This document shows positions 1 through 9,675 of a stretch of 64,000 bases of DNA, piece after piece (within the stretch, counting starts at the first letter, position 1; every line of letters begins with the position of its first letter). The DNA is taken from positions 3,968,001 through 4,032,000 of the forward strand of contig NZ_LR134116.1 of the NCBI RefSeq assembly GCF_900635455.1. Reading direction: 5' to 3'. Source of the DNA: Yersinia intermedia. Lineage in GTDB: Bacteria > Pseudomonadota > Gammaproteobacteria > Enterobacterales > Enterobacteriaceae. The position numbers were made by a program, and so were the translations under genes. The notes beneath the pieces were generated by a model. The model searched no databases and was not told the origin of the DNA. It saw nothing but the letters and a program-made list of their open reading frames with translations.

Positions 1-15
1 CTTAGGATAGGTGAC

Positions 16-525
16 ATGCAGGGATTGAAAAAAAATAGTTTGATAAGCCATATCTGGATCAGTTTTTTCGCCATGAGTTTATTGATATTGGCCGGGTGTC
101 AGGCAGCGAAACCACCAGGATTAACGCCGGAGCAGATCGCGGCATTACAGGAGCAAGGGTTTAAATTAACTGATAATGGCTGGGAATTTGGTCTGGCAAA
201 CAAAGTGTTATTCGACAGTGACGTGAGAGAATTGAATCCGTCAGGCGTACAGAGAGTACAAAAAATTGGCCGTGCACTGGCGAATGTGGGCATTCATCAT
301 ATGCGGGTTGATGGGCATACTGATTCCATCGGTGAAGACGGTTATAACCAACAGTTGTCGCTGGAACGAGCCTCTGCGGTAGCAGATGCACTGGCAACCA
401 TCGGTATTCCACGAGCCAATATTGATGTTCGAGGCCGTGGTAAGTTAGAACCCGTCGCCGATAACCATACCCCTAAAGGGCGAGCTGAAAACCGCCGGGT
501 ATCTATGATAGTGACCGCTCCGTAA
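16..525 (+). CDS. yfiB: OmpA-family outer-membrane lipoprotein, YfiB-like
   Basis: 169-residue lipoprotein. An N-terminal signal segment ends in a lipobox (LILAGC, lipidated Cys28), so the mature protein should be anchored in the outer membrane. Residues about 60-168 form an OmpA-type peptidoglycan-binding domain with the helix motif NQQLSLERASAV and the basic RGRGK...GRAENRR segment that closes such domains. Sequence flow (QGFKLTDNGWEFGL, VDGHTD, PVADN.TPKGRAENRR) matches E. coli YfiB. In that family YfiB sequesters the periplasmic repressor YfiR and so releases the diguanylate cyclase YfiN; the partners would lie upstream, outside the window (inference). AGGTGAC just before the ATG can serve as ribosome binding site. 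The stop codon abuts a partial ERIC repeat. Confidence 0.85.
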   Translation: MQGLKKNSLISHIWISFFAMSLLILAGCQAAKPPGLTPEQIAALQEQGFKLTDNGWEFGLANKVLFDSDVRELNPSGVQRVQKIGRALANVGIHHMRVDGHTDSIGEDGYNQQLSLERASAVADALATIGIPRANIDVRGRGKLEPVADNHTPKGRAENRRVSMIVTAP

Positions 526-600
526 TCCCGATGAATTTACATCAATCAAGTGATTCGGGTTAGCGACAACAGCGAATACACCTGCGACTTGAAAGATGAC
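524..600 (+). repeat. Partial ERIC element (distal half)
   Basis: The segment starting at the yfiB stop codon carries the right-hand half of an ERIC repeat: AATCCCGATG, a diverged central hairpin, GTGATTCGGGTTAGCGAC and CCTGCGACTTGAAAGATGAC. It aligns base for base with most of the second half of the complete copy that follows at 608-736. The left half is missing. Confidence 0.8.
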
Positions 601-607
601 ACCAACA

Positions 608-736
608 TATACCCTATAGATTTCGAGCCGCAGGAAGGCAGCAAAGGAGGTAATCCCGATGAGCTTACAATAAGTAAGTGATTCGGGTTAGCGACAGCAG
701 CGAACACCCCTGCGACTTGAAAGATGACGGGTATAG
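608..736 (+). repeat. ERIC element, full length
   Basis: About 129 bp imperfect palindrome with the standard ERIC termini: TATACCC at the left, GACGGGTATA at the right, and the central GAGCTTAC...GTAAGTGATTCGGG hairpin. It ends 64 bp before the ettA start, so ettA transcripts that begin upstream would carry the folded element in their 5' leader. Confidence 0.9.
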
Positions 737-800
737 TAAAACGGGCTACACTCCGCACCAGATATCCTAATAAAAACTGATCTAGAGAGGCAGACGCAAC

Positions 801-2468
801 GTGGCTCAATACGTCTATTCTATGCATCGTGTCGGCAAAGTCGTTCCGCCGAAACGTCATATTCTGAAAAACATCTCCCTGAGTTTCTTCCCTGGGGCCA
901 AAATTGGTGTGCTGGGCCTTAACGGTTCGGGTAAATCTACCTTACTGCGTATCATGGCGGGTATTGATACTGATATTGAAGGCGAAGCCCGCCCGCAGCC
1001 TGGTATCAAAATTGGTTACCTGCCGCAGGAGCCTAAGCTAAATCTTGAGCAAACCGTGCGTGAATCGGTTGAAGAGGCTGTGGGTGAAGTTAAACGCGCG
1101 CTGACCCGTCTGGATGAGGTTTATGCGCTGTATGCCGATCCTGATGCTGACTTTGATAAGCTGGCGAAGGAACAAGGCGAGCTGGAAGCGATTATCCAGT
1201 CCCATGATGGACATAACCTGGATAACCAGTTAGAACGTGCTGCCGATGCTCTGCGCCTGCCGCCGTGGGATGCCAAAATTGCCAATCTATCCGGTGGTGA
1301 ACGCCGCCGTGTGGCAATTTGCCGCCTGTTGCTGGAAAAACCCGACATGTTGTTGCTGGATGAACCCACTAACCACTTGGATGCCGAATCCGTGGCTTGG
1401 CTGGAGCGCTTCTTGCACGACTACGAGGGCACTGTTGTCGCCATTACCCATGACCGTTACTTCCTTGATAATGTGGCGGGTTGGATTCTGGAACTGGACC
1501 GTGGCGAAGGCATTCCGTGGGAAGGCAATTACTCCTCATGGCTGGAGCAGAAAGATGCTCGTCTGGCACTGGAAGCCTCTTCCGAAGCCGCACGCCGTAA
1601 GTCTATTGAGAAAGAGCTGGAGTGGGTTCGTCAGAATCCCAAAGGCCGTCAGGCGAAAGGTAAAGCACGTCTGGCCCGCTTTGAAGAGCTTAACAGCGTT
1701 GAGTATCAAAAACGTAACGAAACCAGTGAGTTGTTCATTCCACCGGGTCCACGGTTGGGCGACAAAGTGCTGGAAGTTGAGCACCTGAGCAAGTCTTACG
1801 GTGACCGCTTGCTGATTGATGATCTGACCTTTGCGCTGCCGAAAGGGGCGATAGTGGGGATCATCGGGCCGAACGGTGCCGGTAAATCAACACTGTTCCG
1901 CATGTTATCTGGGCAGGAACAACCTGATTCCGGCACGATTTCACTGGGTGATACCGTGCAATTGGCATCGGTTGATCAGTTCCGTGACAACATGGACAAC
2001 AGCAAAACCGTATGGGAAGAAGTTTCCGGCGGTCAGGACATCATGAAGATCGGTAACTTTGAAATTCCAAGCCGTGCTTACGTAGGCCGCTTTAACTTTA
2101 AAGGGATTGATCAGGGCAAGCGTGTGGGTGAGCTGTCTGGTGGTGAGCGTGGCCGTATCCATTTGGCCAAACTGCTACAGGTTGGCGGTAACATGTTGCT
2201 GCTCGATGAACCAACTAACGACCTGGATATCGAAACGCTGCGCGCGCTGGAAAACGCCTTACTGGAATTCCCAGGTTGCGCGATGGTTATTTCCCATGAC
2301 CGTTGGTTCCTTGACCGAATTGCTACCCATATCATCGACTATCAGGATGAGGGTAAAGTGGCATTCTTCGAAGGTAACTTTACTGAATACGAAGAGTGGA
2401 AGAAACGCACCCTGGGTGCCGAAGCACTGGAACCACACCGTATCAAGTATAAGAAGATGACCAAGTAA
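801..2468 (+). CDS. ettA: Energy-dependent translational throttle protein EttA (ABC-F ATPase)
   Basis: 555 residues, the same length as E. coli EttA and nearly co-linear with it. Two ABC cassettes are visible: the first has Walker A GLNGSGKST near residue 40, signature LSGGE and Walker B LLLDEPTNHLD; the second has GPNGAGKST, LSGGERG and LLLDEPTNDLD. Between them lies the ABC-F linker rich in Arg/Lys (about 240-320) that contacts tRNA and ribosome. There are no membrane segments, as expected for ABC-F proteins, which bind the ribosomal E site and gate the first elongation step according to the ATP/ADP ratio. The start is GTG, matching the E. coli N-terminus MAQ.VY.MHRVGK; AGAGAGG lies about 10 bases upstream. 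Confidence 0.97.
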   Translation: MAQYVYSMHRVGKVVPPKRHILKNISLSFFPGAKIGVLGLNGSGKSTLLRIMAGIDTDIEGEARPQPGIKIGYLPQEPKLNLEQTVRESVEEAVGEVKRALTRLDEVYALYADPDADFDKLAKEQGELEAIIQSHDGHNLDNQLERAADALRLPPWDAKIANLSGGERRRVAICRLLLEKPDMLLLDEPTNHLDAESVAWLERFLHDYEGTVVAITHDRYFLDNVAGWILELDRGEGIPWEGNYSSWLEQKDARLALEASSEAARRKSIEKELEWVRQNPKGRQAKGKARLARFEELNSVEYQKRNETSELFIPPGPRLGDKVLEVEHLSKSYGDRLLIDDLTFALPKGAIVGIIGPNGAGKSTLFRMLSGQEQPDSGTISLGDTVQLASVDQFRDNMDNSKTVWEEVSGGQDIMKIGNFEIPSRAYVGRFNFKGIDQGKRVGELSGGERGRIHLAKLLQVGGNMLLLDEPTNDLDIETLRALENALLEFPGCAMVISHDRWFLDRIATHIIDYQDEGKVAFFEGNFTEYEEWKKRTLGAEALEPHRIKYKKMTK

Positions 2469-2474
2469 TATGAC

Positions 2475-2532
2475 ATCGGCTCATTTGATGAGCCGATTAA
2501 TGCCGCTATTCGGCTCATCAAATGAGCCGAAT
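2475..2532. terminator. Twin perfect hairpins after ettA, mutually complementary
   Basis: Two perfect inverted repeats: 2475-2497 (10-bp stem ATCGGCTCAT, loop TTG) and 2508-2532 (11-bp stem ATTCGGCTCAT, loop CAA). The second is essentially the reverse complement of the first, so each can fold alone or the two can pair with each other. They start 6 bases after the ettA stop. No T-tract follows either stem, so a classical intrinsic terminator is not certain; they may protect the transcript end. Confidence 0.5.
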
Positions 2533-2583
2533 ACTCCGTGACTCTCTGCACCAAACAAGCCGCCAACCACCAGAATTCCATTC

Positions 2584-2678
2584 TGTGATCGTTATCCTTC
2601 TTACCCACTGAATTTTGCCAGTATTCCTTGTCCTAAGGCAGTCAGCCGAAGGTGACAAGACTGCACACTATTTAGACT
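2584..2678 (+). promoter_or_regulatory. rhaT promoter: CRP half-site, RhaS operator, -10 box
   Basis: A CRP-like half-site TGTGA (2584-2588) is followed 28 bp later by ATTTTGCCAG (2612), then GGCAGT (2637), GAAGGTGACAAG (2648) and a TAGACT -10 box (2673-2678). Every one of these spacings equals that of the rhaBAD promoter at 5885-5979, and TAGACT is the -10 of E. coli rhaBAD. This supports joint activation by RhaS and CRP. The right half of the CRP site is degenerate (TCCTT). Confidence 0.75.
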
Positions 2679-2751
2679 CCTTCGTTATCAGCGGTTTATG
2701 CGCCCTTCTGGTTCTGCGCCTACCCGCACCATCACAACGAAGGATAATAAG

Positions 2752-3786
2752 ATGAACAATGCGATTATATTGGGGATAATTTGGCATCTGGTGGGCGCTG
2801 CCAGTGCGGCGTGTTTCTATGCGCCGTTTAAGCAAGTTAAAAAGTGGTCATGGGAGACCATGTGGTCGATTGGTGGCCTAGTGTCATGGCTTATCCTGCC
2901 GTGGACGGTCAGCTACTTGTTATTGCCTGACTTTTGGCAATATTACGGCTCCTTCAGTATAGCAACCCTGCTGCCAGTATTTCTGTTCGGTGCCATGTGG
3001 GGGATTGGTAATATCAACTACGGCCTGACCATGCGTTACCTCGGCATGTCGATGGGAATTGGGATTGCCATCGGTATCACTCTAATTATCGGCACATTAA
3101 TGACCCCCATACTGCAAGGGCGCTTTGATGTGTTACTCGGCACTGCTGGCGGCCGGATGACCCTGCTGGGCGTCGCCGTGGCACTGATCGGGGTAGCTAT
3201 TGTCAGTTATGCCGGATTACTGAAAGAACGCGCCATGGGCATTCAGGCGGAAGAGTTCAACCTGAAGAAAGGGCTTATTCTGGCCGTAATGTGCGGTATT
3301 TTCTCAGCCGGTATGTCATTTGCCATGGATGCCGCGAAACCGATGCATGAAGCCGCCAGCGCATTAGGAATTAACCCTCTGTATGTGGCGTTGCCAAGTT
3401 ACGTCATCATCATGGGCGGTGGGGCCATCATCAACCTGAGTTACTGTTTTATTCGTTTAGCCAGCCTCAAGAATTTGTCGGTCAAAGCCGATTTCTCTAT
3501 CGCCAAGCCGCTGTTGATCACTAATATCCTGTTCTCAGCCTTGGGGGGATTGATGTGGTATCTGCAATTCTTCTTCTATGCCTGGGGTCACGCCAAAATC
3601 CCACCACAGTATGACTATATGAGCTGGATGTTACACATGAGTTTCTATGTGTTGTGTGGCGGTATTGTGGGTCTGTTACTCAAAGAGTGGAAATGCTCAA
3701 GCAGGAAACCCGTGACGGTACTGTGTATTGGTTGTCTGGTGATCATTCTGGCAGCAAATATAGTCGGTTTGGGTATGGCGGCATAA
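2752..3786 (+). CDS. rhaT: L-rhamnose/H+ symporter RhaT
   Basis: 344 residues from the ATG at 2752, the exact E. coli RhaT length; the N-terminus [16 protein letters not shown] aligns with E. coli, and GAAGGA precedes it. The open frame extends 18 codons further upstream, but those codons lie between the predicted promoter and the start. About ten hydrophobic helices cover the protein; conserved segments include [16 protein letters not shown] near the N-terminus, the Gly-rich [20 protein letters not shown] and [11 protein letters not shown]. It imports rhamnose with a proton across the inner membrane and feeds the RhaA/B/D pathway encoded nearby. Confidence 0.97.
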   Translation: MNNAIILGIIWHLVGAASAACFYAPFKQVKKWSWETMWSIGGLVSWLILPWTVSYLLLPDFWQYYGSFSIATLLPVFLFGAMWGIGNINYGLTMRYLGMSMGIGIAIGITLIIGTLMTPILQGRFDVLLGTAGGRMTLLGVAVALIGVAIVSYAGLLKERAMGIQAEEFNLKKGLILAVMCGIFSAGMSFAMDAAKPMHEAASALGINPLYVALPSYVIIMGGGAIINLSYCFIRLASLKNLSVKADFSIAKPLLITNILFSALGGLMWYLQFFFYAWGHAKIPPQYDYMSWMLHMSFYVLCGGIVGLLLKEWKCSSRKPVTVLCIGCLVIILAANIVGLGMAA

Positions 3787-3861
3787 TAACGCTTACTGAA
3801 GATGATAATTGCATTGGCGGATGATGTTGAGAAACGTCCCCGTCAATTTGACGCTATAAAT

Positions 3862-4770
3862 TTAAAGCGTGGTACTACCCTGATGTTGTTGTTCTTTTTC
3901 GCTGCCGTTTTTAGCCGATAATAATGGAGTACGAACAAAGCGCTGGCGATAGTCACGGGGTGTCATCCCAGCTTCACGCGTAAAAACGGCAGAGAAATAA
4001 TTACTGTCCTCAAACCCGCAACGCGCAGCGATATCACTGATGCGATGCTCACTTCCCCGCAGCAAACATTTGGCATGACAAAGGCGAATTTGGCGTAAAT
4101 AATGGCTGATACTCATGCCCGTCTGTTGGCGAAACAGTTGTTTAAGAGAACGTTCAACTAACTGATTCTTATGGCAGAACTCTGCCATATCAAAATGCGT
4201 TGCCAGGCTTTGCTGTACGGCAGACATCACGAGATCTAACTGTTCACCATCAGGCAATAAATGTGCCTGTTCAGCTCGGTAGCGATGGCGTTTTAGTACG
4301 ATGGCGAGTTGCAATAATAGCACCTCCGTCAGTTGTATTGACCAGGAATCTGTCTTACGTGACTCCTGTGCCAACTGATGAATAATCGGCCGAGCCTGTG
4401 CCATGCCCTGCGTGGTTAACCGCCAGTATCCTTGATTCTGCTCATGCCCAAATAGAGGTAATAACTTATGCCACTGTGCATTTAGGTGTAATCGTTCGGG
4501 GCAATAAATAATGTTATCTAATACCAAGTCATGCACGGATTCGTAGCTATGATGATCTGTGGCTTGAATATAAAAAACGTCGCCACAAGTAATGCGGTAA
4601 GGATGGTCATTTAGGACATGTAGCCCGTTACCCCGCCAGACAATCACAATTTCGCAGAATTGATGGGTATGCTCTGCGAAAACTTCCTGCGGGTATCGGT
4701 TGGTTACCGCCACCGGCATCTGCTCCGATGGCAAATAATCCCGGCTTTCTAACCGCAGTGGTATTCGCAT
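3862..4770 (-). CDS. rhaR: AraC-type activator RhaR (controls rhaSR)
   Basis: 302-residue AraC-family protein. An N-terminal cupin-like sensor (about 30-140; [17 protein letters not shown], a rhamnose-binding region in the family) is followed by two C-terminal helix-turn-helix units (about 185-285) ending with [20 protein letters not shown]. RhaR binds rhamnose and activates transcription of its own operon rhaSR. The gene is downstream of rhaS with a 97-bp gap, in the E. coli order, and has a C-terminal tail somewhat longer than the E. coli protein. AGGG sits before the ATG. Confidence 0.93.
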   Translation of the reverse strand: MRIPLRLESRDYLPSEQMPVAVTNRYPQEVFAEHTHQFCEIVIVWRGNGLHVLNDHPYRITCGDVFYIQATDHHSYESVHDLVLDNIIYCPERLHLNAQWHKLLPLFGHEQNQGYWRLTTQGMAQARPIIHQLAQESRKTDSWSIQLTEVLLLQLAIVLKRHRYRAEQAHLLPDGEQLDLVMSAVQQSLATHFDMAEFCHKNQLVERSLKQLFRQQTGMSISHYLRQIRLCHAKCLLRGSEHRISDIAARCGFEDSNYFSAVFTREAGMTPRDYRQRFVRTPLLSAKNGSEKEQQHQGSTTL

Positions 4771-4867
4771 GTCTATCGCCCTATATTGACAAGCTAATTA
4801 ATAATCAGCTCATTATCATGAAACTACCGATTTTTACCGTGATGCCATTCACGCCCCATAGGTTGCA

Positions 4868-5689
4868 CTAGAGTTGACTGCGCAAATCACGGGGAGACTG
4901 AGCAAACTCCCGCTTAAACAACGTTGAAAAATGATTGCTGTCACCGAAACCACATTGGTAGGCAATCTCAGTAACGCTACTGTCGCTGTAACACAATTGA
5001 TGACGCGCCTGTAGCAAGCGCAAACGCGTCAGATAACGTTGTGGGGTCATGCCGGTCTGATTTTTTAACTGCCGATGTAGCGTACGTAACGGTAAAGCAA
5101 AGCGATCAGCCAGTTCCGGCCACTCAATTGCTTCACTGTAGTGGTTCTGTAGCCAGTCTAATAATTGGCATAAGCGCCCTTCCTGATCCTCCCCCACCTG
5201 CGCCCGACACCCTTGCCACAGTTGAACCAACAACTGCATAAACACACTTTCATGTAGCGCGATATCTTCAGCTTTCTCGCTGTGAGGCGAGTGTTCAAGG
5301 CAGCTAATCAAGTGTTTAACTTGCTGTAAAACCTGCCCATTAATCCGCCAATGTGAGGGGTAACCCCCTTCACTTTCACGTGGTAGAAAATGTTCTACGC
5401 CAGACAAGAAACGAAAAGCATCAGGCGCGCGGAATAAGACGTTGGTGAGGAACAAACCGTCGGTTGACTCAAACAGGTGACGGTCATGGTCACGGACAAA
5501 ACAAACGCATCCTCCGCTTAAGGTGTAGGGGTTGCCATTAAACACATGGACCCCCGCCCCCTGTTCAACAATGATAATTTCATAAAAATCATGATGATGC
5601 TCAGGGAATACAGGTTGTGGCGACCGGGATTCAATTGCAACCGACGCGGAACTTGAAGAGAAAAAATCAATACTGTGCAAGACAGTCAT
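4868..5689 (-). CDS. rhaS: AraC-type activator RhaS (controls rhaBAD and rhaT)
   Basis: 273 residues from the ATG at 5689 ([10 protein letters not shown], the E. coli N-terminus), preceded by GAGGG. Cupin sensor domain ([28 protein letters not shown]) followed by the double HTH domain with [20 protein letters not shown] and [20 protein letters not shown]. With rhamnose RhaS activates rhaBAD and rhaT; matching operators are visible at both promoters in this window. It is the first gene of the rhaSR operon and is divergent from rhaB, with a 321-bp shared control region. Confidence 0.95.
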   Translation of the reverse strand: MTVLHSIDFFSSSSASVAIESRSPQPVFPEHHHDFYEIIIVEQGAGVHVFNGNPYTLSGGCVCFVRDHDRHLFESTDGLFLTNVLFRAPDAFRFLSGVEHFLPRESEGGYPSHWRINGQVLQQVKHLISCLEHSPHSEKAEDIALHESVFMQLLVQLWQGCRAQVGEDQEGRLCQLLDWLQNHYSEAIEWPELADRFALPLRTLHRQLKNQTGMTPQRYLTRLRLLQARHQLCYSDSSVTEIAYQCGFGDSNHFSTLFKREFAQSPRDLRSQL

Positions 5690-5884
5690 CTTTTGCCCTC
5701 TTTCAACAGGCACGGCGAAATCGCCCTGCTTCAGCTCTCGATAGTAAAAGCAGCAGCGGTAATGAAACCTTCAAATTTTGACGTTAAAAGCGACTTTGAC
5801 GGTGATTTTTTTTAGATAAGTGCAGCAATGTTGAAAAGTATGCGCAGGGTCACAGGCGGGGGATGCCCTGTTTAAATACAAAAC

Positions 5885-5979
5885 TGTGAGCTGTTTCACT
5901 TTCACTTTCGTCATTTTGCCAGCAAGCCATAGGGGCTGGCAGTGATGAGAAGGTGGCAAGTAAGCCAAGTTTCTACACT
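5885..5979 (+). promoter_or_regulatory. rhaBAD promoter: CRP site, RhaS operator, -10 box
   Basis: CRP site TGTGAGCTGTTTCACT at 5885-5900. The RhaS operator spans about 5913-5960: ATTTTGCCAG, then GGCAGT and GAAGGTGGCAAG, close to the E. coli rhaI half-sites. The -10 box TACACT is at 5974-5979, 25 bp after the start of GAAGGT, the same distance as in E. coli. The CRP centre falls near -93 of the implied start (about 5986), the classical E. coli position. The rest of the 321-bp interval (5690-5884) should hold the rhaSR promoter, which I could not place with confidence. Confidence 0.85.
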
Positions 5980-6010
5980 GTCGGCATTGAGAAATGACAG
6001 GCCGCTAATC

Positions 6011-7513
6011 ATGCCCACACAATCAGCAGTGACACCATCCATCAGCACACGGCACATGGTCGCCATTGACCTTGGCGCATCCAGCGGACGCGTGATGCTG
6101 GCAAGCTATCATCCCAGCCAACAACAACTTGCGCTACGGGAAGTTTGCCGCTTTGCTAATCAGATTAAATCCATTGATGGTACAGATGTCTGGGATATCG
6201 ATGCTATTGAACAATCAATCCGTCAGGGTTTGAATCAGCTCGATAGCGAAGGGATTCTGCTCGACAGCATTGGAATTGATAGCTGGGGTGTTGATTTTGT
6301 TTTGCTTGATAAGCAAGGGGAACGGGTCGGGCAGCCAGTCGCTTACCGCGACAGTCGTACACAGGGTGTGATGGAGCAGGCGCAACAAACGCTGGGAAAC
6401 AGTGCCATTTATCGCCGTACCGGTATTCAATTTTTACCGTTCAATACCTTGTATCAATTACGGGCATTAAGTGAACAGCAACCGCATTTGTTGGCTGATG
6501 TCGCCCATCTGTTGCTGATCCCGGACTATTTGCACTATCGCCTTACTGGCCAGCTTAACTGGGAATACACCAATGCCACTACCACCCAGTTACTTAATAT
6601 TGAAACCAATGATTGGGATAGCGATCTATTAGCCTATGCCGGCGTACCGGCCCATTGGTTTGCCAAACCCACTAACCCTGGCAATACCATCGGCTATTGG
6701 TCAGGCGCCAGCGGCCAGCAGGTGCCGGTCATTGCCGTTGCCAGCCACGATACTGCCAGCGCGGTACTTGCCGCACCATTGATTGATGCGGATGCAGCCT
6801 ATCTTAGCTCCGGGACCTGGTCATTGATGGGATTTGAAAGCCCCACCCCCATAACCCATGGGCAGGCGCTGGCCAGCAATATCACCAATGAAGGTGGCAC
6901 AGAAGGCCGCTATCGGGTACTGAAAAATATTATGGGATTGTGGCTACTGCAACGGGCCACTGATGAGTTGCAGATTAAAGACCTGCCGCAGCTGATCGAA
7001 CAAGCAGCACGCCAACCGGCTTGCCGCTCGCTGATTAACCCCAATGACAGCCGCTTTATCAATCCAGCCAATATGTGCGGCGAGATTCAGAACGCCTGCC
7101 GCGAATATGGCATGCCAATCCCCACCACCGCAGCCCAACTGGCGCGTTGCATCTTTGATAGCCTCGCCATGTTGTACCGGCAAGTTGCCCAAGAACTGGC
7201 AGAGTTACGCGGGCGTCCAATCAGCCATTTGCATATCGTCGGGGGAGGCTGCCAAAACCAATTCCTTAATCAGCTCTGTGCTGATGCCTGTGGCCTGAAT
7301 GTCACCATGGGGCCGGTTGAAGCCTCGACACTGGGCAATATTGGCAGCCAATTAATTGCACTGGGAGAGGTGAGCGATGTTGCTCACTACCGCCGCATCG
7401 TGGCGAATAACTTCCCACTCCACCCTTTATCCCCTCACGACAACACTGACTTTGCAGCCCATTGGCCGCAATTCCAGTCACTGAGTCAATTACCTAAGGA
7501 ACTTTGCATATGA
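6011..7513 (+). CDS. rhaB: L-rhamnulokinase RhaB
   Basis: FGGY-family sugar kinase that phosphorylates L-rhamnulose at O1. It shows the N-terminal phosphate loop [30 protein letters not shown], the catalytic-region [10 protein letters not shown], and C-terminal nucleotide-binding [20 protein letters not shown]. The open frame reaches back to 5942, but that lies inside the RhaS operator and before the predicted transcript start, so it cannot be used. The ATG at 6011 (500 residues, ACAGG upstream) gives a leader of about 25 bases. The ATG at 6056 (485 residues) is a plausible alternative, closer to the family N-terminus but without a clear ribosome site. The stop overlaps the rhaA start (ATGA). 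Confidence 0.93.
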   Translation: MPTQSAVTPSISTRHMVAIDLGASSGRVMLASYHPSQQQLALREVCRFANQIKSIDGTDVWDIDAIEQSIRQGLNQLDSEGILLDSIGIDSWGVDFVLLDKQGERVGQPVAYRDSRTQGVMEQAQQTLGNSAIYRRTGIQFLPFNTLYQLRALSEQQPHLLADVAHLLLIPDYLHYRLTGQLNWEYTNATTTQLLNIETNDWDSDLLAYAGVPAHWFAKPTNPGNTIGYWSGASGQQVPVIAVASHDTASAVLAAPLIDADAAYLSSGTWSLMGFESPTPITHGQALASNITNEGGTEGRYRVLKNIMGLWLLQRATDELQIKDLPQLIEQAARQPACRSLINPNDSRFINPANMCGEIQNACREYGMPIPTTAAQLARCIFDSLAMLYRQVAQELAELRGRPISHLHIVGGGCQNQFLNQLCADACGLNVTMGPVEASTLGNIGSQLIALGEVSDVAHYRRIVANNFPLHPLSPHDNTDFAAHWPQFQSLSQLPKELCI

Positions 7514-8766
7514 CGAACTCTATTGAACAGGCCTGGGATCTGGCTAAACAGCGCTTTGCCGCCGTCGGCGTGGATGTTGATGCCGCACTTGCCCGCCTTG
7601 ATACCCTGCCGGTCTCCATGCACTGCTGGCAAGGTGATGACGTCACCGGTTTTGAAAACCCGGATGGCGTACTGACTGGCGGGATTCAGGCCACCGGCAA
7701 CTACCCCGGTAAAGCGCGTAATGCTACTGAGTTACGTTCTGACATCGAGCTAGCCCTAACATTGATCCCCGGCCCTAAGCGACTCAATTTACATGCTATT
7801 TATCTCGAATCGGATACCCCCGTGGCCCGTAATAAAATTGAGCCACGCCACTTTAGCCGCTGGGTTGAGTGGGCTAAAAAACATCATCTGGGATTGGACT
7901 TCAACCCATCCTGCTTCTCTCACCCACTGAGTGCCGATGGCTTTACCCTGTCTCATGCCAACCCTGAAATTCGCCAATTCTGGATTGAACATTGTCAGGC
8001 CAGCCGCCGGGTCTCGGCCTATTTTGGTGAGCAACTAGGGACACCATCGGTGATGAATATCTGGATCCCCGATGGCATGAAGGATACCCCTATCGACCGT
8101 TTGGCACCCCGCCAACGGCTGCTATCAGCACTGGATGAGGTTATCAGTGAAAAGTTAAACCCGGAACATCACATTGATGCCGTCGAGAGCAAATTGTTTG
8201 GTATTGGGGCTGAAAGCTACACCGTCGGTTCTAACGAGTTTTACATGGGATATGCCGCCAGCCGCCAGACCGCACTGTGTCTGGACGCCGGTCACTTCCA
8301 TCCGACTGAAGTGATTTCCGACAAGATCTCTAGTGCCATGTTGTATGTTCCGCGCCTGCTACTGCATGTCAGCCGTCCGGTGCGTTGGGACAGCGATCAT
8401 GTGGTCTTGCTCGATGATGAAACACAAGCTATCGCCAGCGAAATTATCCGCCACGACCTGTTCGACAGGGTGCATATCGGTCTCGACTTCTTTGACGCCT
8501 CCATCAACCGTATCGCCGCCTGGGTCATTGGCACTCGCAACATGAAGAAAGCCTTGCTGCGCGCCTTATTGGAGCCGACTGAGATGCTACGCCAATTGGA
8601 ACTGCGCGGTGACTACACCGCACGCCTGGCACTGCTGGAAGAACAGAAATCCCTGCCATGGCAAGCCATCTGGGAAGGGTATTGTCAGCGCAACGATGTG
8701 CCGGTCGATGCTCGCTGGCTCAATGCCGTACGTGATTATGAACAACAGACACTCAGCCAACGTTAA
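7510..8766 (+). CDS. rhaA: L-rhamnose isomerase RhaA
   Basis: 418 residues from the ATG at 7510, which overlaps the rhaB stop by 4 bases and implies translational coupling. It interconverts L-rhamnose and L-rhamnulose in a TIM barrel with two divalent metals. Diagnostic stretches include [70 protein letters not shown] (metal-ligand Asp and His) and [20 protein letters not shown]. Length and sequence fit E. coli RhaA (419). Confidence 0.97.
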   Translation: MTNSIEQAWDLAKQRFAAVGVDVDAALARLDTLPVSMHCWQGDDVTGFENPDGVLTGGIQATGNYPGKARNATELRSDIELALTLIPGPKRLNLHAIYLESDTPVARNKIEPRHFSRWVEWAKKHHLGLDFNPSCFSHPLSADGFTLSHANPEIRQFWIEHCQASRRVSAYFGEQLGTPSVMNIWIPDGMKDTPIDRLAPRQRLLSALDEVISEKLNPEHHIDAVESKLFGIGAESYTVGSNEFYMGYAASRQTALCLDAGHFHPTEVISDKISSAMLYVPRLLLHVSRPVRWDSDHVVLLDDETQAIASEIIRHDLFDRVHIGLDFFDASINRIAAWVIGTRNMKKALLRALLEPTEMLRQLELRGDYTARLALLEEQKSLPWQAIWEGYCQRNDVPVDARWLNAVRDYEQQTLSQR

Positions 8767-8778
8767 GGACTCATGATT

Positions 8779-9603
8779 ATGCAATCTATTCAATCTTCCT
8801 GGTTTATTCAGGGAATGATTAAAGCCACCAGCGATATGTGGCGCAAAGGGTGGGATGAACGTAACGGTGGCAATATCAGCCTGCGCTTACTGGCTGAGGA
8901 GGTTGAACCGTATCGTGGTGATTTCGCTGCGCAACCACGTAACGTGGAACTCACTCAACCCGCCCCTGAACTGGCGAACAGTTGGTTCTTAGTCACCGGC
9001 TCTGGCAAATTTTTCCGCAATGTTGAATTAAACCCAGAAGACAATCTGGTACTACTGCAAATCAGCAATGATGGCATGGCTTATCACATTCACTGGGGCC
9101 TGCCGCAAGGGGGGCTGCCAACCTCGGAGCTTGCCGCGCACTTCCAATCTCATATTGTTCGCATGCAAGTCAGTGGTGGCAGCAACCGAGTGATCATGCA
9201 TTGCCATGCCACCAATCTGATTGCTCTGAGTTATGTACAGAAACTGGATAATGCCAGCTTCACTCGGTTGTTATGGGAGGGCAGCACCGAGTGTCTGGTG
9301 GTGTTCCCCGACGGTATCGGCATCGTGCCGTGGATGGTGCCGGGAACCGACGGTATCGGTAGCCAAACAGCCGAACAGATGCGTGAACACAGTCTGGTGC
9401 TATGGCCATTCCACGGTATTTTCGGCAGTGGCCCAACGCTGGATGATGCCTTTGGCCTGATTGATACCGCCGAGAAATCTGCCGAAATCATGGTGAAAGT
9501 CCTGTCGATGGGCGGCAAGCAGCAAACCATTTCTCGTGAACAACTGATAGCACTTGCGGCTCGTTTTGGCGTCACGCCACTGGCTGCTGCGCTGGACGTT
9601 TAA
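8779..9603 (+). CDS. rhaD: Rhamnulose-1-phosphate aldolase RhaD
   Basis: 274 residues, the E. coli length, starting MQSIQSSWF at 8779. An ATG two codons earlier also exists, but AAGGA is better spaced for the later one. A class II zinc aldolase that cleaves L-rhamnulose-1-phosphate into dihydroxyacetone phosphate and L-lactaldehyde. The zinc-binding region [10 protein letters not shown], the substrate loop [22 protein letters not shown] and a third histidine in [12 protein letters not shown] are all present. It follows rhaA by 12 bases. The lactaldehyde it releases is the substrate of the next gene. Confidence 0.97.
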   Translation: MQSIQSSWFIQGMIKATSDMWRKGWDERNGGNISLRLLAEEVEPYRGDFAAQPRNVELTQPAPELANSWFLVTGSGKFFRNVELNPEDNLVLLQISNDGMAYHIHWGLPQGGLPTSELAAHFQSHIVRMQVSGGSNRVIMHCHATNLIALSYVQKLDNASFTRLLWEGSTECLVVFPDGIGIVPWMVPGTDGIGSQTAEQMREHSLVLWPFHGIFGSGPTLDDAFGLIDTAEKSAEIMVKVLSMGGKQQTISREQLIALAARFGVTPLAAALDV

Positions 9604-9610
9604 CCCCTTC

Positions 9611-9642
9611 GACCAACGCTCCGGTTCAGGCCGGGGCTGGTC
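9611..9642 (+). other. Intercistronic hairpin between rhaD and fucO
   Basis: The inverted repeat GACCA...TGGTC with an inner CCGG...CCGG stem lies in the 72-bp gap between rhaD and fucO. No T-tract follows immediately. It may act as an mRNA stabiliser or a partial terminator that sets relative expression; this rests on the sequence fold alone. Confidence 0.35.
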
Positions 9643-9675
9643 ATTATCTGGTCTGCTTTCTTTGAGGAGCACAGC

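Noticed and set aside
5942..6010. Upstream start for rhaB at 5942
   Set aside because: Lies within the RhaS operator and before the predicted -10 box, so it cannot be in the mRNA from that promoter.
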